The notes under the pieces are model-generated. The model worked only from the letters and a program-made list of their open reading frames with translations, was not told the DNA's origin and made no database searches. Below, piece after piece: positions 1 to 6,646 of a DNA stretch of 11,626 nucleotides (positions within the stretch are counted from its first letter, which is position 1; each line of letters starts with the position of its first letter). Position numbers and translations under genes: made by a program. Origin of the DNA: Dehalococcoidia bacterium (GTDB taxonomy: Bacteria; Chloroflexota; Dehalococcoidia; SZUA-161); assembly GCA_004376205.1 (NCBI GenBank), contig SOKG01000044.1:1-11626 (forward strand). The letters run 5' to 3'.

Positions 1-989
1 CCATATTTCACCCCATCGTAGCGTGCAAGGTTGGCCATAGCTTCCGAGGGCGCGATGACGTAGTAGGCGGCTAGCGCATAGGGAGTGTGAGGCAGCGAGA
101 CCTCCCAATCCACCTCAGCCCCAAGCTCCTCCAGCTTGCCAATAGCCTCCCGCACGACCTGCTCCACACCGCTCTCCATGCCCTCGACGAAGTACTCTTT
201 GGGCACTCCGATTCGCAGCCCCTGAAGTTCAGGAATAAGCGACTTTGTGTAATCGGGCACCGGTTGATCAACAGAGGTTGAATCCCGTGGGTCGTGACCG
301 GCGATGGCATTCAGCACCAGTGCGCAATCGGTTACATCTCTGGTCACCGGCCCTATCTGGTCGAGGGAGCTGGCGAAGGCAACCAGGCCATATCTCGAAA
401 CCCGCCCATAGGTGGGCTTGAGCCCGACGACATTGCAAAAGCCAGCAGGCTGGCGGATGCTGCCCCCAGTATCTGAGCCCAGAGCGTAGATCACCTCCCC
501 GACGGCTACCGCTGTTGTCGGCCCCCCACTGCTGCCACCGGGTACACGCTCCAAATCCCAGGGGTTATGGGTAGGGTAGAAGGCGGAGTGCTCGTTAGAT
601 GAGCCCATAGCAAACTCATCCATATTTCCCTTGCCCACCATCACCATATCCAGGGCATTCAACTTCTCCACCACAGCGGCATCATAAGGAGGAACGAAGT
701 TCTCCAGCATCTTCGAAGAGCAGGTAGTGGTTGTCCCTTTGGTACACATGTTGTCCTTGATCATCACAGGGATCCCGGTCAGCGGGGAAAACTCACCGGC
801 TTTGATGCGCTCGTCAGCCTCCCGGGCCTGGGCAAGAGCTAGCTCCCCAGTAATGGTGACGAAAGAGCATAGCTTATCCTCGACCGCATCAACTCGCTCG
901 AGCGCTGCTTTTGTAAGCTCCAGTGACGAGACTTCGCCCTTTTTCAATAGCTGGTGTGCTTCGTGAATCGTAAGGTCGTATTTCGGCAT
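1..989 (-). CDS. gatA: Glutamyl-tRNA(Gln)/aspartyl-tRNA(Asn) amidotransferase subunit A, partial (C-terminus off the left edge)
   Basis: GatA is the amidase subunit of the cytoplasmic GatCAB complex. It releases ammonia from glutamine, which is used to convert misacylated Glu-tRNA(Gln) or Asp-tRNA(Asn) into Gln-tRNA or Asn-tRNA. The visible 329 codons are the amidase-signature domain. The triad is all there: Lys78 in MIKDN, cis-Ser153 in the GGSSGG motif and nucleophile Ser177 in GSDTGGSIRQPA, at positions nearly identical to those of characterised GatA. The N-terminus MPKYDLTIHEA is a normal GatA start. The family is usually about 485-490 residues, so roughly the last third lies beyond the window. 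The start codon overlaps the stop of the upstream CoA-ligase gene by one base (TAATG), so translation is probably coupled. A less specific amidase is unlikely given gatC in the same operon. Identification is secure. Confidence 0.96.
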   Translation of the reverse strand, partial: MPKYDLTIHEAHQLLKKGEVSSLELTKAALERVDAVEDKLCSFVTITGELALAQAREADERIKAGEFSPLTGIPVMIKDNMCTKGTTTTCSSKMLENFVPPYDAAVVEKLNALDMVMVGKGNMDEFAMGSSNEHSAFYPTHNPWDLERVPGGSSGGPTTAVAVGEVIYALGSDTGGSIRQPAGFCNVVGLKPTYGRVSRYGLVAFASSLDQIGPVTRDVTDCALVLNAIAGHDPRDSTSVDQPVPDYTKSLIPELQGLRIGVPKEYFVEGMESGVEQVVREAIGKLEELGAEVDWEVSLPHTPYALAAYYVIAPSEAMANLARYDGVKY

Positions 990-2446
990 TATCCTCTTCC
1001 TTTTGCAATGCCCAGGTATTCACTATACTCCACCAGGTGAGCCAGCGCTTTGGCCGCTCTCTCCGGAGTAAGGTAAGGGATAACATGGTTCCGTTCCATC
1101 TTCTCGTAGACTTTCCCCTTTCTCATGTTGGGGATGCCCATGTGGGCGACAATTACCGGCTTCTGATACCTTTTCATCAGCTCCATCAACTTGTCCATAT
1201 CCCTCTGCTCACTATCTTCTGAGGCCTCTAGCCATCGATCCACCGCATCACCCACGGAAGGAGGCAAATTGACCCACCGGGCATAGCTAGCAGCCACCCC
1301 AGCGGCACCGATTATCAGGGCGGCATCTATATTCTCATCCTCTATCAGCGCCCAAAGGCAGGGATAGCTGAAAATGTCTCCCCCGGTTTCAACCGGGTTT
1401 CCGTGGGACCATCTTCGTGAAAGAATGGAATTCAGTTTCTCCATCGTGGCTGGCGATAGCGGGGGCAGTTCCAGACCTTGCCTCATCAGGACATCCGCGG
1501 CCATTACCGCCATGCCACCACCCGTCGATAGCACCCCTACCCTTCTTCCCCGGGGAAGGGGCTGACCCAGCAAGACCAGAGCGACATCGATCAGCTCACT
1601 AATCTCCTCCACCCTGATCACCCCGGATTGCTTGAATGCTGCCTCGCAGACCACATCCGACCCCGCTAAGGCCGCAGTGTGCGACCGCGCTGCCCTGGCG
1701 CCAGCCTCCGTTCGCCCTGCCTTCGTAATGACAATAGGCTTCTTCTTGGTAATCTCTTTTGCCAGTTCGAAAAAGCGCCTGCCTTCCCTGAGACCCTCGA
1801 TATAGCCCAGGATAACCTCCGTTTCATCATCCTGAGCCAGATACTCCAGATAGTCCTCAAAGTGTAGATCGGCCTCGTTCCCACTGCTGACATACTTGCT
1901 GAATCCCAGGCCCATCTCACATGCTAAGTAGACAATTGTCTGGCTCGTGTTTCCACTCTGAGTGATGAGTGCCAAAGAGCCCTTTTTCACCGGCGGCAAA
2001 TAGGGTACAGTGAAAAAGTCGGAGGAGCTGTCGAAGTGCCCCATACAGTTTGGCCCCACGAAGCGTATCCCGCCTCGCCTGGCGATTTCCACCACTTCCT
2101 GCTCGATTCTCGCCCCCTCGTCTCCGATCTCAGCAAGACCCCCAGAGATGATAACGGCAGCCTTGACTCCCTTTCGGACGCAGTCCTCCATAGCCGCAGG
2201 AACGTCTTGAAACGGGACCGCTATGACGGCGAAATCTACAGGCCCGGGCACCTCCCTCATGCTCTGATAAGCCTTCAACCCTTGCACTTCGGGTTCATTC
2301 CTGTTAATGGCGTAGATCTCCCTCCCCCCCTTGGCTAGCAGGAGGCTGAGGATGTGAAAACCCCATTTGCCCAGGCTATTGGATGCCCCGATCACCGCCA
2401 CCGATTGAGGATTGAATAGGTAATCTAGCTGCTGTTTAAGGTTCAT
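989..2446 (-). CDS. Acyl-CoA synthetase (NDP-forming) alpha-type subunit, CoA-binding, without ATP-grasp domain
   Basis: The 485-residue protein matches the alpha half of ADP-forming acyl-CoA synthetases, related to succinyl-CoA synthetase. These enzymes interconvert acyl-CoA plus ADP and phosphate with acid, CoA and ATP through a phosphohistidine. Visible in order: a CoA-binding Rossmann domain beginning FNPQSVAVIGAS (residues 11-22), GPNCMG (131-136), a ligase-type TQSGNTS motif (162-168), the SHTAALAGSD segment with candidate phosphohistidine His256, and a second flavodoxin-like domain with STGGG (307-311) and GNPVETGGD (349-357). The ATP-grasp beta domain found in fused homologues is absent, so a separate beta subunit would be needed. 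The start is set at MNLKQQLDYL, because upstream extension to 2548 would overlap gatC and adds unfamilylike sequence. The ribosome site is weak, consistent with coupling to gatC 25 bases upstream. Substrate unknown. Confidence 0.88.
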   Translation of the reverse strand: MNLKQQLDYLFNPQSVAVIGASNSLGKWGFHILSLLLAKGGREIYAINRNEPEVQGLKAYQSMREVPGPVDFAVIAVPFQDVPAAMEDCVRKGVKAAVIISGGLAEIGDEGARIEQEVVEIARRGGIRFVGPNCMGHFDSSSDFFTVPYLPPVKKGSLALITQSGNTSQTIVYLACEMGLGFSKYVSSGNEADLHFEDYLEYLAQDDETEVILGYIEGLREGRRFFELAKEITKKKPIVITKAGRTEAGARAARSHTAALAGSDVVCEAAFKQSGVIRVEEISELIDVALVLLGQPLPRGRRVGVLSTGGGMAVMAADVLMRQGLELPPLSPATMEKLNSILSRRWSHGNPVETGGDIFSYPCLWALIEDENIDAALIIGAAGVAASYARWVNLPPSVGDAVDRWLEASEDSEQRDMDKLMELMKRYQKPVIVAHMGIPNMRKGKVYEKMERNHVIPYLTPERAAKALAHLVEYSEYLGIAKGRG

Positions 2447-2471
2447 GACCACGCTCAGGCTTACGGGGAAA

Positions 2472-2759
2472 TTACTCCAGGACCGCCCTGACCCGAAAGC
2501 AGCCATCCTCTTCCTGAGGGGCGTTGGCCAGGATCTCACCGGGAGCAAAGGACGGCGCTACATCGTCATCCCGAATCACGTTATTCAAGGCAACAGGGTG
2601 TGAGGTAGGGGGAACCCCTGTGGTATCCACCCGCTGCAGTATCTCGAAGTTCTCCAATATGTTGGAAAGCTGCTCGCTGAATTTCTCCAGGTCAGCCTCA
2701 TCAACACCCAATCGGGCAAGAAGGGCGATGTGCTTTACTTCCTCTCTGCTTAATTTCAA
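2472..2759 (-). CDS. gatC: Glutamyl-tRNA(Gln)/aspartyl-tRNA(Asn) amidotransferase subunit C
   Basis: GatC is the small subunit that wraps around and stabilises GatA and GatB in the tRNA-dependent amidotransferase. The 95-residue product has the usual length and the usual opening: KLSREEVKHIALLARL, an amphipathic helix, then a second helix (SEQLSNILENFEILQ) and the conserved extended tail with VPPTSHP and the acidic RDD. The initiation codon is TTG. It is supported by a GAGGTG Shine-Dalgarno sequence five bases upstream and by exact agreement of the next residues with the family N-terminus; no better ATG exists. It is the first gene of the operon and lies behind a strong promoter whose -10 is at 2802-2807. 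Identification is secure. Confidence 0.95.
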   Translation of the reverse strand: MKLSREEVKHIALLARLGVDEADLEKFSEQLSNILENFEILQRVDTTGVPPTSHPVALNNVIRDDDVAPSFAPGEILANAPQEEDGCFRVRAVLE

Positions 2760-2801
2760 CCTGACACCTCAAAAGCGAATCGTCTGTGGATACATAGAGG
2801 C

Positions 2802-2830
2802 ATTATATCATCCGCTTCGAACATGGGCAA
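2802..2830 (-). promoter_or_regulatory. Sigma70-type promoter of the gatC operon
   Basis: Read on the minus strand, a -35 box TTGCCC (2825-2830) is separated by exactly 17 bases from a perfect -10 box TATAAT (2802-2807). The predicted start of transcription is near 2795, giving a leader of about 36 nt before the gatC TTG codon. Confidence 0.8.
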
Positions 2831-2839
2831 CGGTTTGCC
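2826..2839. promoter_or_regulatory. Inverted repeat joining the two divergent -35 boxes (possible operator)
   Basis: GGCAA at 2826-2830 and TTGCC at 2835-2839 form a perfect 5-bp inverted repeat with a CGGT spacer. The arms are largely the -35 boxes of the two opposing promoters. This may be only a consequence of two similar -35 boxes back to back, or it may be a shared regulator site. Confidence 0.4.
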
Positions 2840-2863
2840 TCGGTGATATCTGCGAACTATAAT
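2835..2863 (+). promoter_or_regulatory. Sigma70-type promoter of the CAP/transglutaminase lipoprotein gene
   Basis: A -35 box TTGCCT (2835-2840) lies 17 bases from a perfect -10 box TATAAT (2858-2863). Transcription should begin near 2870. The leader is then only about 13 nt and consists almost entirely of the ribosome binding site AAGGA (2872-2876) ahead of the GTG at 2883. Confidence 0.8.
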
Positions 2864-2882
2864 AACCAAAGAAGGAAAACAG

Positions 2883-3959
2883 GTGAGTCAGCGAGCCATT
2901 TCAGGAATTGCGTGTCTAGTAGTCATCGTAGTCAGCCTTGTGCTCCTATCCTCCTGTGTCACTCCTTCAGCTATACTCACCGTCGCAGAAGTGGAGGGCG
3001 AAATATACAGGCAGGTCAACGAGGAGAGGCAAAAGGTGGGGCTTACGGACCTCGACAGAGACCCCGCTTTGGATGAACTGGCGAGGCAGTACTCAGCAAG
3101 CGAGTTCTCGAAGGCTGTGGAGCAGTCCAGCGAACTTGTCTATTTGCTGTGCAATTCCTGGCGGGTTACCTACAGCGGTGGGGCACCCAAGGTCCATGAG
3201 GAGACCGCCAGAGAGCAAGTAGACTACTGCCTTGAGAACAACGATCTCAGACAAGCGATGCTGAGGAGCGATGCGAGGGCAACCGGCCTGGGAGTAGCCA
3301 TCGTGGGGGACACGGTTTACTACGCCCAGGTCTTCGATGTCCTGAACGTTGCAGATGAACATGGCGACCCTGTAAGACTCTATGAGAACGCTCAATCAAG
3401 AGACCCTTCATGGGAGCAACTCAGGGGGTTCGTTCTCAACGATGACACAGATGAACAGCCCTATATACTAAACTCGTTCGTGTGTACCAGCTTCGCTACC
3501 ATGCTGCATGATAGCGCGGAAGCGGCAGGAATCAGAGCCGCGTACGTGAGCGTTGATTTCGGGGACGGCCCCGGACATGCACTGAACGCCTTCAATACAA
3601 CAGACCAGGGGCTGGTTTACATAGATTCTACCGGACAGGGGCTCAACACTGCGACATCCGGGATGACACTCGACGGCCAGGACACTACTATGGACTACGA
3701 CAAGGTAGCTTACGTTGCTATAGGAAATGAGTACGGTCTCATATCCCTGGATAGAGCCTCTGCCTTTGACTACGAGTTCTACGAACAGTGGAGGCAACAA
3801 TGGGAAGATTATAAGGCAAAAGCGCGCATATACGAGCAGACAAGCGACCCCGCAGAACTAAGGACTCTGAGAGAGGAATTAGAAGCACAAGCGAGTATTC
3901 TGGGGAAATACCGTTGGGATCCAATGGGTACTGTTACCAACTTCTATGTACATTGGTGA
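2883..3959 (+). CDS. Lipoprotein with CAP-like and transglutaminase-like domains
   Basis: This is a 358-residue predicted lipoprotein, exported and anchored outside the membrane. Residues 1-25 are a signal peptide with a hydrophobic core (9-22) and lipobox LSSC, Cys25 being the likely lipidated residue. Residues about 36-152 resemble a CAP (SCP-like) domain: VNEERQKVGL followed by DRDPALDELARQYS, and near the end a LGVAIVGDTVYYAQVF strand pair typical of the family. The histidine usual in the first CAP helix is replaced by Tyr70, so this domain may bind rather than catalyse. Residues about 185-285 look transglutaminase-like, with a Cys201 / His232 / Asp248 triad in FVCTSFA, GHALNAF and YIDSTG. 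The C-terminus (about 295-345) is charged and helical. The start is GTG with AAGGA six bases upstream. The gene has its own promoter. Substrate is unknown; a peptidase or crosslinking role at the envelope is inference. Confidence 0.78.
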   Translation: MSQRAISGIACLVVIVVSLVLLSSCVTPSAILTVAEVEGEIYRQVNEERQKVGLTDLDRDPALDELARQYSASEFSKAVEQSSELVYLLCNSWRVTYSGGAPKVHEETAREQVDYCLENNDLRQAMLRSDARATGLGVAIVGDTVYYAQVFDVLNVADEHGDPVRLYENAQSRDPSWEQLRGFVLNDDTDEQPYILNSFVCTSFATMLHDSAEAAGIRAAYVSVDFGDGPGHALNAFNTTDQGLVYIDSTGQGLNTATSGMTLDGQDTTMDYDKVAYVAIGNEYGLISLDRASAFDYEFYEQWRQQWEDYKAKARIYEQTSDPAELRTLREELEAQASILGKYRWDPMGTVTNFYVHW

Positions 3960-3968
3960 TCCCGGCAG

Positions 3969-3998
3969 TGGACCTAACGAATCGGGGAAGAATATGAA
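3969..3998 (+). promoter_or_regulatory. Weak candidate promoter for the DUF763-HAD pair
   Basis: TGGACC (3969-3974) and TATGAA (3993-3998) are 18 bases apart, each matching consensus at four of six positions. The match is modest; read-through from the lipoprotein gene is equally possible because no terminator is visible after 3959. Confidence 0.25.
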
Positions 3999-4030
3999 GT
4001 CAAATATAGGGTTGGGACGAGGTTAGCGTG

Positions 4031-5116
4031 ATGAGGCAAGCGATGAGAACGGGGGTGGCCTACCTTCCTCTCCACGGCGGCAAGGCGCCCCGATGGCTTT
4101 TCGACCGGATGACAAAGCTGTCTCGGGAGATCTCAATAGCCATTGTAGCCGAGTTCGGCCCCGAAGAGATGCTGCGGAGGCTGTCGGACCCCTACTGGTT
4201 CCAGGGCCTGGGCTGCGTCCTGGGTTTCGACTGGCATTCCAGCGGCGTCACCACCACAGTGTGCGGCGCTCTAAAGGAGGGGACGAAAGGGCTGGAGGAT
4301 GAGCTGGGCCTCTACATAGCTGGGGGCAAGGGAAAGACCTCGAGGCAGACCCCCGCACAGATCACCCGATATTCTGAGATCATCTCCAGGGACCCTGCGC
4401 CTCTGGTCTACGCCAGCAGGATGTCGGCTAAGGTGGACTCGTGCGCAGTTCAGGATGGCTATCAGCTCTATCACCATACTTTCTTATTCACCGCCAAAGG
4501 CGACTGGGCGGTGGTCCAGCAGGGAATGAACGAGAAGAACCGCTACGCTCGCAGATATCACTGGCTCGGTGAGGGTGTAGAGGACTTTGTTTGCGAACCT
4601 CACGCCGCTATCTGCTCACAGGGGTTTGGCAGCGCGCTGAACATGGTGGCCGCTGAAAGCGAGGGGGCACGTACTGTGGCAACCCAGGTTGCCAGCGAAG
4701 AGAGCCCCGAGGACCTGGTCAAAGAACTAAACAAATTGAAATCGCTTGACCTACCCTCACGCCACTGCCTCAGCCTGCAAGACCTCCACCCCGACCGCCT
4801 GGAGAAGATATTCTTGCACACCTATGAGCGCAAGCCGGAGTGCTTCGAGAGCCTGGTGGGAATGCAGGGAGTGGGGCCCAAGACCGTCCGTGCCCTCAGC
4901 CTCATCTCCGAGCTGGTCTGGGGAGTTGCCCCTAGCTTCCAAGACCCTGCCCGCTACAGCTTCGCCCACTGTGGCAAGGACGGGATTCCCTACCCCGTGG
5001 ACCGAAAGACCTACGACAAGAGCGTGGATATCCTGGCCCGCGCGGTGCGAAAGGCCAAGCTGGGCAATAGGGAGGAGATGGAGGCTCTGAGGCGTCTCCA
5101 TAGGGTCTTTCCCTAA
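4031..5116 (+). CDS. DUF763 family protein with helix-hairpin-helix motif
   Basis: The 361-residue protein matches the uncharacterised DUF763 family, which I know mainly from archaea and some thermophilic or anaerobic bacteria. Diagnostic stretches are the N-terminal MRTGVAYLPLHGGKAPRWLF, the DPYWFQGLGCVLGFDWHSSG region continuing to TTTVCGALKEG (about 53-84), and the C-terminal KDGIPYPVDRKTYDKSVDIL (about 316-335). A helix-hairpin-helix signature, GMQGVGPKTVRAL (about 277-289), suggests nucleic-acid binding; no nuclease motif is evident. Three starts compete: GTG 4028, ATG 4031 and ATG 4043. GAGG at 4019-4022 serves the first two, while the family consensus N-terminus begins at 4043 with its own GAGG at 4033-4036. 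I give 4031 and regard 4043 as quite possible. A HAD gene follows one base after the stop, so the two are surely cotranscribed. Biochemical role is unknown. Confidence 0.88.
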   Translation: MRQAMRTGVAYLPLHGGKAPRWLFDRMTKLSREISIAIVAEFGPEEMLRRLSDPYWFQGLGCVLGFDWHSSGVTTTVCGALKEGTKGLEDELGLYIAGGKGKTSRQTPAQITRYSEIISRDPAPLVYASRMSAKVDSCAVQDGYQLYHHTFLFTAKGDWAVVQQGMNEKNRYARRYHWLGEGVEDFVCEPHAAICSQGFGSALNMVAAESEGARTVATQVASEESPEDLVKELNKLKSLDLPSRHCLSLQDLHPDRLEKIFLHTYERKPECFESLVGMQGVGPKTVRALSLISELVWGVAPSFQDPARYSFAHCGKDGIPYPVDRKTYDKSVDILARAVRKAKLGNREEMEALRRLHRVFP

Positions 5117-5117
5117 C

Positions 5118-5801
5118 ATGAGTAAGATACTTTTCATAGATTACGATGGCACTCTCCACGACACCGATGCCAAATATGGGGCTAAACTCGACGGAATGCT
5201 GGGCGTGACCGGCGAGCAGATCATGAAGGCCTATCTAGCGGTGCACAGGGAGATAGTGCACCAACGATATCCCGAAAAGCATGACGATTTCTTCTTCCAC
5301 CAAAAACTGATCTGCGAGCATCTCAAGAAGCCTTACCACGAAAGCGAGGCCCGCAGCGTAGCTAGAGGGCTCCAGGAAGCGCAGGAGGAGTGCTGGACCG
5401 ATCCCTCCTTTTTCCCCGACAGCCTGCACTTCCTGGAGAAGGCAAAGCAAAGGCATATCCTCTGCCTGGCAACCGGGGACAATGCGTCGGAAAAAGCCGA
5501 CGCTCTGGAGAAGGCTGCGGGCAGGAGCTATTTCAACTACGCCTTTGACCACAACCACCTGGGACTAAAAGGCAGCAGTGCCTATTTCCAGAATGCACTT
5601 ATGTCAACTAATTCCCGCCCCGAGGATGCCGTGGCCATTGGCGATAGCCTGGAACACGATATAGCCGCGGCCAAAGAGGCCGGAATGGGGACGGTGTGGC
5701 TCAACCGAAAGGGCCTCTCTCCACCAATAGCCAACTCTCCCCTGCCCGACTATCAGGCTAAGGACCTGTTTGAGGTTTTGGACTATTTAGAAGGTTGTTA
5801 G
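5118..5801 (+). CDS. HAD superfamily hydrolase (phosphatase-like)
   Basis: The 227-residue cytoplasmic protein carries the four HAD motifs. Motif I is DYDGT with nucleophile Asp8 and general acid/base Asp10. Motif II is the Thr119 in LATGDN, motif III is Lys151 in GLKGS, and motif IV is GDSLEHD with Asp176 and Asp181 for magnesium. The insert between motif I and motif II (about 15-100) is helical, a C1-type cap as in phosphoglycolate phosphatase-like enzymes. All catalytic residues are intact, so a magnesium-dependent phosphomonoesterase is likely, but the substrate cannot be read from the sequence. The gene begins one base after the DUF763 stop with no clear ribosome site of its own, implying translational coupling; a substrate produced or bound by the DUF763 protein is a reasonable guess. 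A hairpin just after the stop may end the transcript. Confidence 0.87.
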   Translation: MSKILFIDYDGTLHDTDAKYGAKLDGMLGVTGEQIMKAYLAVHREIVHQRYPEKHDDFFFHQKLICEHLKKPYHESEARSVARGLQEAQEECWTDPSFFPDSLHFLEKAKQRHILCLATGDNASEKADALEKAAGRSYFNYAFDHNHLGLKGSSAYFQNALMSTNSRPEDAVAIGDSLEHDIAAAKEAGMGTVWLNRKGLSPPIANSPLPDYQAKDLFEVLDYLEGC

Positions 5802-5808
5802 TACCAAG

Positions 5809-5838
5809 TGTCATTGCTTCGCTGTGCTCGCAATGACA
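5809..5838. repeat. Inverted repeat of the TGTCATTGC type; possible terminator of the HAD gene
   Basis: TGTCATTGC (5809-5817) and GCAATGACA (5830-5838) form a perfect 9-bp stem around a 12-nt loop containing TTCGCTGTGCTC. It begins eight bases after the HAD stop codon. There is no U-run after it, so it is a poor classical terminator. Palindromes with this GTCATTGC core next to CTTCGC-like sequence are familiar to me as dispersed intergenic repeats in many environmental bacterial genomes, and that is the more likely nature of this one. Confidence 0.7.
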
Positions 5839-5891
5839 TGTAGAGGTTACGCTTGAACCGCAGTTAAGCACCAAATCCGAAACACAATCAG

Positions 5892-5958
5892 CAAGCGTAG
5901 CGTTGCCACTCCTGTGGCAACGAATTCTTCGTCGTGACAGGAGTCACGACGCTACTTG
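5892..5958. repeat. Composite two-hairpin palindromic element
   Basis: Hairpin 1 is CGTTGCCAC (5901-5909), loop TCCT, GTGGCAACG (5914-5922). Hairpin 2 is CGTCGTGAC (5930-5938), loop AGGA, GTCACGACG (5943-5951). Both stems are perfect 9-bp pairs with 4-nt loops. An outer stem closes them: CAAG and TAG (5892-5895, 5898-5900) pair with CTTG and CTA (5955-5958, 5952-5954), leaving a CG bulge. The reverse complement of the whole resembles itself, with the stem interiors altered on both sides together. Such design is typical of small mobile palindromes (REP or MITE-like) or of structured RNA. Confidence 0.75.
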
Positions 5959-5979
5959 AGGGCACTATGTTATCTGATT

Positions 5980-6003
5980 GCTGAATGCTATTAGCTGTAT
6001 GCT
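5980..6003. repeat. Short imperfect direct repeat, GCTGAATGCT / GCTGTATGCT
   Basis: Two 10-bp units at 5980-5989 and 5994-6003 differ at one base and are four bases apart. They sit in AT-rich DNA between the two-hairpin element and the flavin reductase gene. No function can be assigned. Confidence 0.5.
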
Positions 6004-6030
6004 CAAATTTGAATTTGTTTAGAGTTTAGA

Positions 6031-6056
6031 CTTCGTCGTGAGCTCAGTCGAACGAG
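6031..6056. repeat. Candidate dispersed-repeat segment with TGAGCTCA palindrome
   Basis: The segment starting CTTCGTCGTGAGCTCAGTCG holds a perfect 8-bp palindrome TGAGCTCA (6039-6046). It looks like intergenic repeats of the GTCGAACGA / GAGCTCA type seen scattered in many environmental genomes. Family membership is recollection, not something this window proves, as only one copy is present. Confidence 0.4.
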
Positions 6057-6097
6057 ACTAGTATTCGGAATTTCCCCACATATTAGGAGGCAAGAAA

Positions 6098-6646
6098 ATG
6101 GAAATCACACCTTCAGGCTTCTACGAGATTCTGTCGCCGAGATGCGCCGTACTTATCTCGACAGTGGACAGGAAGGGGAAGGCCAACGCTGCTCCTTTCA
6201 GCTTCGTGACCCCGGTCTCGTCCAACCCGCCGTTGCTTCTCTTCGCTGCTACCCCCGCGAGGCACACCCTGGCAAATGCTAGAGAAACAGGCGACTTTGT
6301 GCTTAACATCGTGCCCGAAGCGCTTCTGGACAAGCTTTGGGTTTGCTCCAAAGCATTCCCCAAAGGTGTCAGCGAAATCGAAGAGGCCGGTCTAACCGAA
6401 AGGAAGTCGAAGCAGGTCAAATCGCCCTCCATTGAAGAGTGCGTCGGCTGGATTGAGTGCCAGCTTGAGTTCGAAAAAGAGGCCGGCGACCACATACTGG
6501 TCGTCGGTAAGGTAGTGCATGCTGAATGCAAGGATGAATTCATGGAGCAAGGAAAATTCGACGTCTCCAGAGCAAAGCCGGTGATGCACATCAGGGGCAA
6601 GAGATTCGTCGCTGCCGAACGTGTTATTCAAGCCAGAGGGGACTAA
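6098..6646 (+). CDS. Flavin reductase-like, FMN-binding split-barrel protein
   Basis: The 182-residue protein belongs to the flavin reductase-like domain family, small cytoplasmic FMN-binding split barrels that reduce flavin with NAD(P)H or serve as flavoproteins for another enzyme. Typical features are RCAVLISTVDRKGKANAAPF (15-34), with the FSFVTPVSSNPPLLLFA continuation (35-51) around the flavin site, then TLANARETGDFVLNIV (57-72), GDHILVVGKVVHAE (130-143) and the closing PVMHIRGKRF (161-170). Length is normal. ATG 6098 is preceded by a strong AGGAGG seven bases upstream. The gene stands between a repeat-rich region and a gene with its own promoter, so it may be monocistronic. Members include flavoredoxins and small reductases of monooxygenases; which applies here cannot be told. 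Confidence 0.88.
   Translation: MEITPSGFYEILSPRCAVLISTVDRKGKANAAPFSFVTPVSSNPPLLLFAATPARHTLANARETGDFVLNIVPEALLDKLWVCSKAFPKGVSEIEEAGLTERKSKQVKSPSIEECVGWIECQLEFEKEAGDHILVVGKVVHAECKDEFMEQGKFDVSRAKPVMHIRGKRFVAAERVIQARGD

Larger units (their letters stand above)
5802..6097. other. Repeat-rich intergenic region between the HAD and flavin reductase genes
   Basis: No open frame of interest is seen on either strand. The region holds four repeat structures in a row (9-bp hairpin, two-hairpin element, direct repeat, GAGCTCA palindrome). Its right end carries the AGGAGG ribosome site of the next gene at 6085-6090. No convincing sigma70 promoter is visible. Confidence 0.7.

Noticed and set aside
2447..2548. 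Upstream extension of the CoA-ligase gene to a start at 2548
   Set aside because: It would overlap gatC by 77 bases and add 34 residues without family resemblance; the family N-terminus begins at 2446.
2524..2862. Plus-strand open frame antisense to gatC
   Set aside because: It is a shadow of gatC and would run through both divergent promoters.
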